DNA of 64,000 bases, taken from assembly GCA_963971285.1 (NCBI GenBank), contig OZ020248.1, positions 23,271,873 through 23,335,872 on the forward strand, in the 5' to 3' direction. Each line of letters begins with the position of its first letter. Positions within the stretch are counted from its first letter, which is position 1. Source of the stretch: Astropecten irregularis (taxonomy: Eukaryota; Echinodermata; Asteroidea; Paxillosida; Astropectinidae). The notes beneath the pieces were generated by a model. That model searched no databases and was not told the DNA's origin. It saw only the letters and a list, made by a program, of their open reading frames with translations. The position numbers were made by a program, and so were the translations under genes. This document shows positions 55,046 to 64,000 of this stretch, in pieces.

Positions 55046-56435
55046 CAAATGAATACATGATATCACACAGCACCACCAAACAATTGGGTTATCAGTCCCA
55101 ACCACAACCTACTCTTGTTGTTCTTCCTCCCTGGTATTTTACCCCCATTTCTTCTCCAGGGTATTTCCTTGAAACAGTTCTCTTTTTAATCACTGGTCTC
55201 TCAAAATGCGGGGGTACCGGCCAAACTCAATTTAATGTTCTGATCAATTGAACAGAATGTGGGTTAAACATACATGTTAAACGAGAGGGGACCTTTGACA
55301 ATTTCAGAGCCGGATTGCAAGTCGTCCCTTCACTTTGCAACCGACCACGTACCCACACGTTTTGTTATTAAAAGGGTCTGATGGTTGCTACGACAACTCT
55401 ATTTCCCTGCCGATTGTATGGGTCTTGCTTGCTTACATGATTAGGCTTTTACTGATGTGGGTCCAAAGAATGTGCCCAAAAAGTGCTGCACAGTTTTGGG
55501 GATTTGGGCCAATAAGCCATTTTTGTGAATTATATCTGAATAGTATCTGGTACACAGACTTCTTTCATTGCATATGAACACCCCAGTTTGACTTTCCCTG
55601 ACTAAAAACTGTTGCTGTTTTATATCACATGATATGGGGCAAGCTTTTGCATAGCGATACCCATCCCTGGAATGGACTGATTCCTTTGTGCCATTCTTAT
55701 CCATTATGAACAGTGCATTGGTGCAAGACGTCTGTTATGTACCCGGTAACCAAGTATAAACTTGCTCCGAATTATGTGACATACATGTACATGTAGCAAC
55801 AGTGTCTTTAGTCTGGAGAATTCAGGTTTTGATGTTTACATACAGTGAAAGAATTCAGTGTACCAGATATTGTTCATTTTTAACTCAGTGTACCACATAT
55901 TGGTCAAATGTAACTCGACCATGTTTGTGACACCAATTTGACAATTTTAAGGGTTTAAACATTTTCCAATGGCATAATTTTGAGTTCCACGCGGTCTTCT
56001 ACTGTACATGTTTTTGTGCCCAAGTAAATTCAATGTTATTGCAGATGCAGTAAAAAAACCTAAAAACCAAAAATAAGAGAAGCGAACGCCTTCATCAAGG
56101 AATTACATGCTATTCCCATAGAATAAAATGTCACAAAATTTCAGGAGCAGGCCTCGGGTTTCTGAACAAAGGGTCATGAACTGCTTCACAATTTTGTTTG
56201 TGCTCGCAGGGATAAATAAGTTACATTACGGTTTCCCTTAAAGATTATTACTGGAGTGATAACATTAGTATGGTGTCACTCCGTCATTATCGTCGAACAT
56301 CAGCCTAGACAATACCATTAGGTCGATCTTTATATCTTTCCCCGATCCAAACGGAAGGATACTCAGATTTTTGATTTCAGACAGTTAATCTTCAGAATCT
56401 TAGTGTGTGTGAATTATATTTTTTTCCCCCTCCAG
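55046..56435. other. Intron 3' end, single-copy
   Basis: No repeat family is seen in the last 1.4 kb of the giant intron. The only clear signal is the T/C-rich tract and CAG acceptor before 56436. Confidence 0.5.
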
Positions 56436-56545
56436 GTCAGGAAGTCGACGGCGGAGAAGCTGTACGAGACCCTGTTGATGTACGATGATGTTGTGCCGGA
56501 GGATCACCAGGAAGAGATATTGACCGTCCTCAGCGAGACTAAATG
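56436..56545 (+). CDS. TBCD: TBCD coding exon (third from the 3' end)
   Basis: This 110-nt exon follows a T/C-rich tract and CCTCCAG acceptor and ends at donor ATG|GTATGG. It encodes VRKSTAEKLYETLL, then an acidic stretch (MYDDVVPEDHQEE) and ILTVLSETK, with the first two bases of a Trp codon at its end. Vertebrate TBCD has [20 protein letters not shown]...VVTVLSDTAW at the same place, so this is the final helical-repeat part of the TBCD C-terminal domain. Joined to 8137 it gives ...HKYPK/VRKST..., as in the family. The donor is weaker than those of the flanking exons. If the intron is retained, the frame runs on to a stop at 56715-56717 and would replace the normal C-terminus. Confidence 0.95.
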
Positions 56546-58864
56546 GTATGGAAAAAAAGGAATTCTTTGTCGTAGGCACAATTTTTCTCAAGTTTGCTTG
56601 AATCTGATAATCGGTCTACCCATTCGACGCTCTCCTGCTGGAGTTGTTGATTCTCGTTTGGCGCTGAGGGCGACGGTATATTTGGAAATTTTGTTTAAAA
56701 AGGAGATTTGGTCTTAGAACTACAAACGAAACCAAAATGTTCTTTTGCCCTCATTGCTCTTGCCTCTGCCTGGAATTGTTTTGGAGGAGCCCTGGGCTAG
56801 TTATTGCCTCATTGCCTTAGTGCCCCTGATCATTGTCTTGGTGCCCCATGACATTGCCTTGGTGCCCCTGGTTAGTGCCTTGGTGCCCCTGGTCATTGCC
56901 TTGTTGCCCCTGGTCATTGCCTTGTTGCCCAGGACATTGCCTTGGTGCCCCTGGTCATTGCCTTGGTGCCCCTGGTCATTGCCTTGGTGCCCCTGGTCAT
57001 TGCCTTGGTGCCCCTGGTCATTGCCTTGGTGCCCCTGGTCATTGCCTTGGTGCCCCTAGTCATTGCCTTGCTGCCCCTGGTCATTGCCTTGATGTCCAGG
57101 TCATTGCCTTGATGCCCCTAGTCATTGTCTTGATGCCCCTGGTCATTGCCTTGGTGCCCCTGGTCATTGCCTTTATGCCCCTGGTCATTGCCTTGGTGCC
57201 CCCTGGTCATTACCTTGATGCCCCTGGTCATTGCCTTGGTGCCCCCTGGTCATTGCCTTGGTGCCCCTGGTCATTGCCTTGATGCCCCTGGTTATTGCCT
57301 TGGTGCCCCTGATCATTGCCTTGGTGCCCCTGATCATTGCCTTGGATGCCCTGGACATTGCCTTGATGCCCCTGGTCATTGCCTTGGATGCCCTGGTCAT
57401 TGCCTTGGTGTCCCTGGTCATTGCCTTGGTGCCCCTTGTCATTGCCTTGGTGCCCCTGGTCATTGCCTTGATGCCCCTGATCATTGCCTTGGTGCCCCTG
57501 ATCATTGCCTTGGATGCCCTGGACATTGCCTTGATGCCCCTGGTCATTGCCTTGGATGCCCTGGTCATTGCCTTGGTGTCCCTGGTCATTGCCTTGGTGC
57601 CCCCGGTCATTGCCTTGATGCCCCTGGTCATTGCCTTGGTGCCCCTGGTCATTGTCTTGATGCCCACGTGGTCATTGCCTTGGTGCCCCTGGTCATTGCC
57701 TTGGTGCCCCTGGTCATTGCCTTGGTGCCCCTGGTCATTGCCTTTGTGCCCCTGGTTATTGCCTTGGTGACCCTGGTCATTGCCTTGGTGCCCATGGTCA
57801 TTACCTTGGTGCCCCTGGTCATTGTCTTGATGCCCATGGTCATTGCCTTGGTGCCCCTGGTCACTGCCTCTGTGCCCCTGGTCATTGCCTCTGTGCCCCT
57901 GGTCATTGCCTTGGTGCCCCTGGTCATTGCCTTGGTGCCCCTGGTCATTGCCTTGGTGCCCCTGGTCATTGCCTTGGTGCTCCCTGGTCATTGCCTTGGT
58001 GCCCATGATCATTGCCTTGATGCTCCTGGTCATTGCCTTGGTGTCCCTGGTCATTGCCTTGGTGCCCCTGGTCATTGCCTTGGTGCCCCTGGCCATTGCC
58101 TTGGATGCCCTGGTCATTGCCTTAATGCCCATTGGTGCCCCTGGTCATTGCCTTGATGTCCCTGGTCATTGCCTTGGTGTCCCTGGTCAGTGCCTTGGTA
58201 CCCCTGGTCATTGCCTTGATGCCCCTGGTCATTGCCTTGATGCCCCTGGTCATTGCCTTGGTGCCCCTGGTCATTGCCTTGGTGCCCCTGGTCATTGCCT
58301 TGATGCCCCTGGTCATTGCCTTGATGCCCCTGGTCATTGCCTTGATGCCCCTGGTCATTGCCTTGATGCCCCTGGTCATTGCCTTGGTACCCCTGGTCAT
58401 TGCCTTGATGCCCCTGGTCATTGCCTTGATGCCCCTGGTCATTGCCTTGGTGCCCCTGGTCATTGCCTTGGTGCCCCTGGTCATTGCCTTGATGCCCCTG
58501 GTCATTGCCTTGATGCCCCTGGTCATTGCCTTGATGCCCCTGGTCATTGCCTTGATGCCCCTGGTCATTGCCTTGGTGCCCCTGGTCATTGCCTTGGTGC
58601 CCCTGGCCATTGCCTTGATGCCCCTGGTCATTGCCTTGATGCCCCTGGTCATTGCCTTGGTGCCCCTGGTCATTGCCTTGGTGCCCCTGGTCATTGCCTT
58701 GATGCCCCTGGTCATTGCCTTGATGCCCCTGGTCATTGCCTTGGTGCCCCTAGTCATTGCCTTGCTGCCCCTGGTCATTGCCTTGATGTCCAGGTCATTG
58801 CCTTGTTACCCCTGGCATTTCTGCAGTAGCTTGATGTCAACACTTAATACTGTTTTTGTTTTAG
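56546..58864 (+). other. TBCD: 2,319-bp TBCD intron filled by a minisatellite
   Basis: GTATGG donor to TTTTAG acceptor. About 87% of it is the 21-bp array; about 250 bp of unique sequence lies at the 5' side and 60 bp at the 3' side. Confidence 0.9.
56795..58805. repeat. 21-bp minisatellite, about 95 units
   Basis: Unit GCCTTGGTGCCCCTGGTCAT plus T, with variants GATGCCC, GGATGCCC, GTGTCCC. 21 bp is seven codons, so several frames on both strands stay open for hundreds of codons (for example ALVPLVI repeats); splice structure shows it is intronic. Higher-order copies are visible: a ~168-bp block at about 57308 recurs at about 57476, and the ~50-bp segment ending GATGTCCAGG recurs at about 57052 and 58744. 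Confidence 0.95.
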
Positions 58865-58943
58865 GGACGAACCTGTTACAAGCGTTCGCCCTGTCCGCAA
58901 CCAGCTATGTGACCTGATGAATATTGCAAGGCCTGTATTAAAG
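58865..58943 (+). CDS. TBCD: TBCD penultimate coding exon
   Basis: This 79-nt exon has acceptor TTTTAG and donor AAG|GTAAGA. Its first G completes the split Trp codon (TG|G), and 26 codons follow. The peptide begins DEPVTSVRPVRNQLCDLMNI and ends ARPVLK. It aligns with vertebrate [26 protein letters not shown], including the RNxLCDL core. It lies only about 60 bp beyond the end of the 21-bp minisatellite that fills most of the upstream intron. Phase and family match both support the call. Confidence 0.95.
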
Positions 58944-59345
58944 GTAAGAAAAACACCCTTAATTCTAACGATCTCCTCACTTCTCAAAACAAAGCATCGC
59001 TGCCCCGAGTCCCAGTAACCGAGGCACTTTTATATTACGCCAGTTATTTTACTTTGGTAAAGATCGTGAATACATTTATTTTCCATGCATAGTAAATGAG
59101 CACTTTATTCATTGGTATTTATTATTTACCAGGGCCGGCATGAAAACATATTAAATGTAGAGTGTTGGGGGAAACAAATTAGATTGCCACATTGTTACTG
59201 CTTCCGCGCCATCCACGGAATACCTTTGGCGGGATTTGAGAGAACCGTAGAACCTTTTCAGGAAAGTCCACCGTTTTGTTTCGTCACCGCACAAGAAGTT
59301 CTAGCGGACTTTCCTTAAAAAAGATGATTATATTGATTAAAAAGC
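58944..59345. other. Start of last TBCD intron
   Basis: GTAAGA donor; the rest is unique, and no exon or repeat is recognised. Confidence 0.4.
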
Positions 59346-59600
59346 TGCGTCCTCTTTAAGTGATCCCCATGTACCGTTTCTCAGGATGCAGCATTGCTAA
59401 TGCTGCGCAAATCTTCAATGATCCTTGGGATATGGCGGTGTGTTGGCGGTGGTTTCATGGCTTCTGACTGCCAAACGAACACAAATTATTGAGTACTAGG
59501 AAAACCACCAACATATGGCTGAATGGCTCAGTTGGTAGAGGTGTTTTGGTGGTTGCTGGTTCGAATCCCGCTCCAGTAAATTTTTCTTTGTTAACTTTCC
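59346..59600 (+). repeat. Family K unit with upstream body and tRNA-like end
   Basis: GTGATCCCCATGTACCGTTT, GGTTTCATGGCTTCTGACTG, CCAAACGAACA, then ATGGCTCAGTTGGTAGAG and GGTTCGAATCCCGCTCCAGT. The same order occurs in each arm of 49333-50310, so the 'body' precedes the tRNA-like part. Confidence 0.7.
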
Positions 59601-59708
59601 AACTTTCAGAAGCCATGATATATCTGAAAACCATTAAAACTTCAATTCCACAAAGGAAAAAAGGGACAAGCCAAAAACTTTAAGACACTCGCTTGTCACA
59701 ACAAACTA

Positions 59709-59816
59709 GGGGTGGATTTCACCAAACTCATTGTAACTTTAACTATCAATCGTTGAACTTATGATGCAAAGGAAACGATGGGTTGTCCTTCGTAACTCGA
59801 GTTACGATCTACTGTA
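59709..59816. repeat. GGGGTGGATTTCA-end element, right end truncated
   Basis: CACCAAACTCATTGTAACTT, GTAACTCGAGTTACGATC; joins at GTAGGGCACTCTACTAACTG to an inverted family K copy, so the latter or a deletion removed its end. Confidence 0.65.
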
Positions 59817-60022
59817 GGGCACTCTACTAACTGAGCTATCCAGCCCTATGTTGGTGGTGTCCCTAATAGTCAATTATCTTTGTTCGTTTGGCAGTCAGAA
59901 GCCATGAAACCATGCACACACCCCCATATCCCAGGGATCGTTTCAATGATACACGCAGCAATGCTGCAACCTGGGAACGGTACATGGGGGATCACTCAAA
60001 GAGGATGCAGCTTTTTAATTAA
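59817..60022 (-). repeat. Inverted family K unit
   Basis: CTAACTGAGCTATCCAGCCC, GGCAGTCAGAAGCCATGAAA, GGGAACGGTACATGGGGGAT: complement of 59346-59600, giving a large inverted pair in the last TBCD intron. Confidence 0.7.
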
Positions 60023-60030
60023 TATAATCA

Positions 60031-60184
60031 TCAAGTAACCACAAGGGAAACTGACTGAATTATGATTTATTGTACGTACGGTATTCATGAGGTCGCTGGT
60101 TCGAATACCGTTCCAGTCAATTTTTCGTTGTTTACCTTTCAATGACTTATAAGTCATTCAGTTTCCCTTGTGGTTATTTGATGA
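60031..60184. repeat. Foldback around a tRNA-like 3' half
   Basis: Arms CAAGTAACCACAAGGGAAAC then TGACTGAAT and complement ATTCAGTTTCCCTTGTGGTT enclose GGTATTCATGAGGTCGCTGG then TTCGAATACCG (family K anticodon and T arm). Confidence 0.7.
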
Positions 60185-61374
60185 TCTCTTTTTGATTGAG
60201 ACTCCACGAATGATATGGTTTCTTGTTTTTGTTCAGTCCTTGCAAACTGCGTGATATAATGATGACAGGTCCATTTTGTAGGAACTTGCTGCTTCCAAAT
60301 CGAGTTTATCCGACCGTGCTTGGACCTGTTTTGTTTTCTCGGTTTGAATTTTGATTCAGCAAATGAATGGTATTGATTCAGTGCGCTTCGGGCATGCATC
60401 CGCATAGCAAGCATGTTTATTTACATATTCACAGACCACTGCTGTTCTTTTTTTTGTAAACACATTCCTTCATTTTTGTTTTCTCTGTGTTCCGATTTGA
60501 GACGCAGGCTTTCTGCGTCCGTCAGGCCGGCCCGCCATGAGTTATGCGCCCCGGCTTCACGCAGGCCTGCCCATGCATGAAATTAGCACAGATTACCTAC
60601 TTCACGGGCAGTTCAGTTCCTTTATAGACTCTGCATTGCATCAATTGCCGTCTGGGGAGGTTTTTGTGCCCCCCGACGACGAAACGATGGAAGCTCCCCC
60701 TCCCTCCATCACCTTTACTCTTCGTCTTTATACCTAAACAACTTCCAGTCCTATCTAGAATCCATATATGCAATTTGAATTAATCTTGAATGCAATAAAA
60801 ACAAAAACACACGCAACAAAATAAAACAAAGCCATCAAAATAAGAAAAAAGAATCTTTCCAAATGCCCCGAGGTAGTCCTGAAGATGATCGCGGTTGATT
60901 CTGTCCAATAGCCACATTAGAGAATCACGGGGAGGGGGAATACGATGATGTATTTTACCCCCTTCCCCGACTACTATAGTCTGTTCTATCATATCCAGGC
61001 ATCCATGTGTGTGTGTGCGTAAGGAGGACACACTCGGTAGCATTAATTAGCCTCTCTATAGCCGGCCTAATCGGTCGGAATAATTCATATCTATCTACTG
61101 TTTTTGTTGAGGAGGGGAGGGGGGAGGGGGGGAGTCATTGAGGGGTGGGGAGGTCGTGGTTCCCTCTATGGCCTCCCTGGGGGTGTCTGTGTCCTGCTAG
61201 CCTGGTGGGCAGTCATGTTCCGTGCACAGGTTCTTCATGTCTAAATAGTTCGCTTAGATCTTGTTGTTGTATTTTTAACGGTTTGGTTTTCATCTTCGTT
61301 GGCCTTGCAAATTGCAAACACACATGAACAGAGAAGTACACATTTTATAATGAAGAAAAATGAATGTACATGTA
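60185..61374. other. ~1.2 kb single-copy block in the last TBCD intron
   Basis: A 66-codon plus-strand frame (60537-60737) begins MSYAPRLHAGLPMHEISTDY and includes PSGEVFVPPDDETMEAPPPS; unassigned, no clear splice pair. A G-rich run lies at 61114-61133. Could hold a conserved non-coding element; not testable here. Confidence 0.35.
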
Positions 61375-61463
61375 CAGTGGAACGCTATGCACTATAATAT
61401 ACCGCTATGCCGAACATCATCCTTGACTCCCCTTTTGTGTACAATAATATCCAATATGGTTCT

Positions 61464-61709
61464 TTAAAGGTAGTGTCATACTTTGGTAAGAAACCAAAAC
61501 AGAAATGTTCACAGATTTACTTATAACTTTCAGGGTATGAAGATGGTGCTGGAAGAAACATACCGTTAACATTTTTCAGCCTGAAATGGTGTGGCCATTT
61601 TTAACGATTTTCTCAAAAAGTGAGCAACGAGACTGTATCTTTCTTGATATTTCTGCCCATGTTTTTCTGTATTTCTCTTACAAAAACCAAAGTATGGTAC
61701 TACCTTTAA
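61464..61709. repeat. Family A MITE, shortened, TTAA on both sides
   Basis: AGGTAGTGTCATACTTTGG and CCAAAGTATGGTACTACCT; the central GATC hairpin is deleted. Confidence 0.85.
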
Positions 61710-61799
61710 GGGCCTGATTGTTTAACGTACGGGATCACAGATCTGCGGATCCACGTCCTATACTGGATTCGTGATCTTGTGCATTAGACAAACAGGCCC
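61710..61799. repeat. Family D MITE (copy 3)
   Basis: GGGCCTGATTGTTTAACGTA at the left; TTAGACAAACAGGCCC at the right. Directly abuts the family A copy. Confidence 0.75.
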
Positions 61800-61884
61800 T
61801 AAATCACTATAACAAATGACCTATAACGGACAATCATGCATCCGTCATGTTCGTTATAAGTAACGGCGTTCCACTGTATACAAT

Positions 61885-62015
61885 AATAGCACTGCGTACT
61901 TGCGCTAAAAATAGCACCAAACCTCAGACAAACATTGCAACGTGGCCATGCAAACGTGTGGTGAGTGGGGGTATGTGCATGTATGGTGTGACGTCATTAG
62001 TGCGGAACGCTATTG
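61885..62015. repeat. Family E MITE (copy 5), CRE half changed
   Basis: AATAGCACTGCGTACTTGCG at the left and GTGACGTCATTAGTGCGGAA then CGCTATTG at the right. It retains TGACGTCA. Confidence 0.8.
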
Positions 62016-62330
62016 TCAGACGGTCAGATGAACTGCAGGAAATTTTTTGTTTCGCTTTTTCGTCATTTCTTCCTCAATGAAAGATATTGCTGACTGTCAT
62101 GGAAACAACACAAGCAATGATGGTAAGTGTGTTGTACAGCTATGGAAAGTTCCAAAAATGTTGAATTTGGTCACGCCGTCTTTTGAGAAGACGAAATGAT
62201 TTGCAACATTTGGCCGCCCATGCCAACCACCAGCGAATGTTTGTATATACAAGCAAAAGAAAAGTCTATTTGGAAGTCCATTTTCATCAAACTGATTTTC
62301 ATACCCATTTATCTCAAATTTCACTTGCAG
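62016..62330. other. 3' end of last TBCD intron
   Basis: No repeat is recognised. The acceptor tract ends at CACTTGCAG before 62331. Confidence 0.5.
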
Positions 62331-62378
62331 AGTGCCAAACCAACAACGGAGACGACCCCGGCACCTGGAGGAACATAG
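62331..62378 (+). CDS. TBCD: TBCD last coding exon and stop codon
   Basis: A CACTTGCAG acceptor is followed by 15 in-phase codons and TAG (62376-62378). The tail, SAKPTTETTPAPGGT, is Thr/Pro/Ala-rich and probably disordered. The vertebrate tail is also short and Pro/Gly-rich (PQPGAC) but unlike in sequence, so this exon rests on splice site, phase and position rather than strong homology. With it, the window encodes about the last 107 residues of TBCD. A different last exon cannot be excluded without a transcript. Confidence 0.75.
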   Translation, partial: SAKPTTETTPAPGGT

Positions 62379-62810
62379 ACCGCCACCCCCTCCCTCCCCC
62401 TCGGGTCAAAGGTCAGCTCTTTCTGTTTAATTATTCATGAGACTGTGAATGGAAGGCTGTTGATTGGTCAGAAGCCCCTACTCCTCAAAATGTGATTGGA
62501 CAATGAACTGTAGACTGATGACGATCGAACGCTGTGGAAAAAAAATTGTCCTTCTGTCTGAAATGTCCTTCTGTCTGAAAACCCCTTCTCAGATGGTTGG
62601 CGTTTGACAGGCTGCTTGGATAATACTCACTCGAGTATAACAACGTCAATGTATAGCTTTCTTGTGCAATTTCAATGGCCGCTAGCAAGCTGTGTTCGCT
62701 TGATTAATTCTGCACGGCTTAACTAAAAGCCCACAGACCATGTTCATTCTTGTATGTGACTTTCCGGTTGGTAATTTGTATTTTGTTATTAAAATGTCTT
62801 TTTTTTTTAT
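62379..62810 (+). terminator. TBCD: Candidate TBCD 3' UTR and poly(A) signal
   Basis: About 410 bp after the stop there is ATTAAA (62788-62793), the commonest variant of AATAAA, followed at once by a TGTC and T-run that could be the downstream element. No earlier AATAAA was seen after the stop. A TTAA-flanked MITE begins about 110 bp later (62902), outside this inferred UTR. Confidence 0.45.
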
Positions 62811-62901
62811 ACAAAATTGCCTACCTCAAGGCCGAAATTGTTAGTCACTTTTAAAAGGCGAGGGACTTCACGCGGATTTTTGATGTTTTTGAACAATATT
62901 G

Positions 62902-63150
62902 TTAAAGGTAGCTTCATAATTTGGGTTTCGCCAAAGAAATGCAGATTCATGGGCAGAAATATCAAGAAAGATACAGTAATAGTCATCTGTGAAATTTCCA
63001 GTCCCATACGGTGCTGACCTTTTGAGAAAACAGCGGAAAACGCTCGCGGTATTTTCAAATCTATTCACGGGAGTTTTGATCTCACCCCGAGATCAAAACG
63101 TTTTTTTTTGTCTTTGGTTGTACTTTTTTTGCATTTCAGGCAGAATTTAT
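62902..63150. repeat. Family A MITE, right end lost
   Basis: TTAA at 62902-62905, then AGGTAGCTTCATAATTTGG; decays after GCATTTCAGGCAGAA. Confidence 0.75.
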
Positions 63151-63282
63151 TTTGAACAATATTGATTAAAAATCATTTAATATACACAATGTTGATTCAT
63201 TGTAGCATCTTACTCATATTTCGCCAGGGTATTAATTGTTTATCAATTTTAGGCATGATTTTTTTTTTTTTTGGACTGACGT

Positions 63283-63433
63283 GGAGCCGATTTCACTAAT
63301 GCTTTGCGATCATCGTAAAGCCCAAATCCAGCGCTAAACAGACAATCGATCGCTACTTTGTGTAACAATTTTCCGTTTAGCGATGGATTTGGGCTTTACG
63401 ATGATTGCAAAGCATTAGTGAAATCGACCCTTG
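63283..63433. repeat. Palindromic element with GCCGATTTCA ends
   Basis: GAGCCGATTTCACTAATGCT, GATCATCGTAAAGCCCAAAT; returns as complement to TAGTGAAATCGACCC. Confidence 0.85.
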
Positions 63434-64000
63434 GTCTTTCATTTTCAGTTTTGGTTACAAACGTTCAAAGTGCACCACAGTTCATCCCAGATCCATTTGC
63501 CGGGCCCCTGACCCCACGCCATGTTGCGTTTACAACCATGCACTTGCCTGGGTGTGTTGGGAAAATATACTTGGGCCTTAATTTAATTTGGAAACCCCTC
63601 TTGGTGTAATTTGAGTGAAAATTCGATTTTCATCAAATCAAAACTGGTTATGAAAGTTTAATGTAGATTGTCACGGTTTGTTTTCGCTACCTCCGATGAA
63701 AGATCCTGTATTGGGGCTAGCTGTCGGACCACGTCAAATCACAAATTTGATTTCCAGATGAAGATGAGTCTTCTCAATCTTGTCATCTGTCTAATATATC
63801 CCCCCACCCCCTGGGGCAAATATGTCCCCCTCTCCGTATTCGCCATCAATTCTATCTGACGGCGGTGCTTATGAAAACATGTTGTCGCCATAAAATACTC
63901 AGTGGAGATGATACACTAGCTGACATGGCAGGTATCGTTCGCAGTACTCGATTACTCGCGCTCGTTAAGTTCCACTCGAGAATATTACAATATTTTGGCG
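63434..64000. other. Single-copy flank after TBCD
   Basis: An open stretch (to 63609) after CATTTTCAG could resemble an exon but matches no family and has no convincing donor. No gene is supported. Confidence 0.35.

Larger units (their letters stand above)
61375..61876. mobile_element. Pogo-like non-autonomous element with two nested MITEs
   Basis: TA at 61373-61374 and 61877-61878; ends CAGTGGAACGC and GCGTTCCACTG. GAACATCATCCTTGACTCCC and TATAACGGACAATCATGCAT lie inside. Its interior was entered by family A (61464-61709) and family D (61710-61799). The TA target and CAGTGGAAC end are typical of Tc1/mariner-pogo elements. Confidence 0.75.

Noticed and set aside
56833..58917. Very long open frames on both strands (up to 336 codons) over 56.8-58.9 kb
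   Set aside because: They translate a 21-bp (seven-codon) minisatellite located between two TBCD exons that splice in phase; composition and repeat period explain them.
63358..63609. Possible exon of a downstream gene after CATTTTCAG
   Set aside because: Its start overlaps a palindromic repeat, no donor or family match was found, and similar acceptor-like strings are common here.

Overview
This is a eukaryotic (animal) window. It has spliced exons with GT/AG borders, very dense short DNA transposons (MITEs), tRNA-derived SINEs and several minisatellites. It shows no bacterial operon structure, no CRISPR array and no phage. The repeat types suggest a marine invertebrate, perhaps an echinoderm or other non-vertebrate deuterostome; this is a low-confidence inference.

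The only protein-coding gene I can support is the 3' end of tubulin-folding cofactor D (TBCD) on the + strand. Four coding exons were found by reading splice sites and matching the known C-terminus of the family: 8050-8137, 56436-56545, 58865-58943 and 62331-62378 (with the stop codon). They splice in phase and encode about the last 107 residues. A candidate ATTAAA poly(A) signal lies at 62788-62793. The 5' exons must lie upstream of the window. The striking feature is the 48.3 kb intron (8138-56435) between two exons that are adjacent in the protein. A 2.3 kb intron follows that is mostly a 21-bp minisatellite, then a 3.4 kb intron.

Nearly everything else is repeat. The most common family is a ~330-370 bp MITE flanked by TTAA (called family A here; more than 20 copies, some hybrid). 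Other families are palindromic elements that share GGGCCGATTTCA-like ends, hAT-type elements with 8-bp target duplications, PIF/Harbinger-type elements with TTA/TAA duplications, a pogo-like element, two MITE families that carry the CRE palindrome TGACGTCA, and tRNA-derived SINEs, some in inverted pairs. Tandem arrays lie at 954-1796, 4412-5482, 24395-25430, 27447-27745, 33199-33718, 38651-38898, 53268-55045 and 56795-58805. Many elements are nested, which gives a relative insertion order.

The most interesting single object is a 108-bp retroposon-like insert (3716-3823) with a 9-bp target duplication. It begins with a hammerhead-ribozyme-like core, which recurs in changed form at ~36.8-36.9 kb and, decayed, in the 59-bp satellite at 4.4-5.5 kb. 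No nested protein gene, CRISPR, toxin or viral gene could be supported; long open frames over tandem repeats are composition artefacts. Family letters (A, B, C and so on) are labels for this window only.
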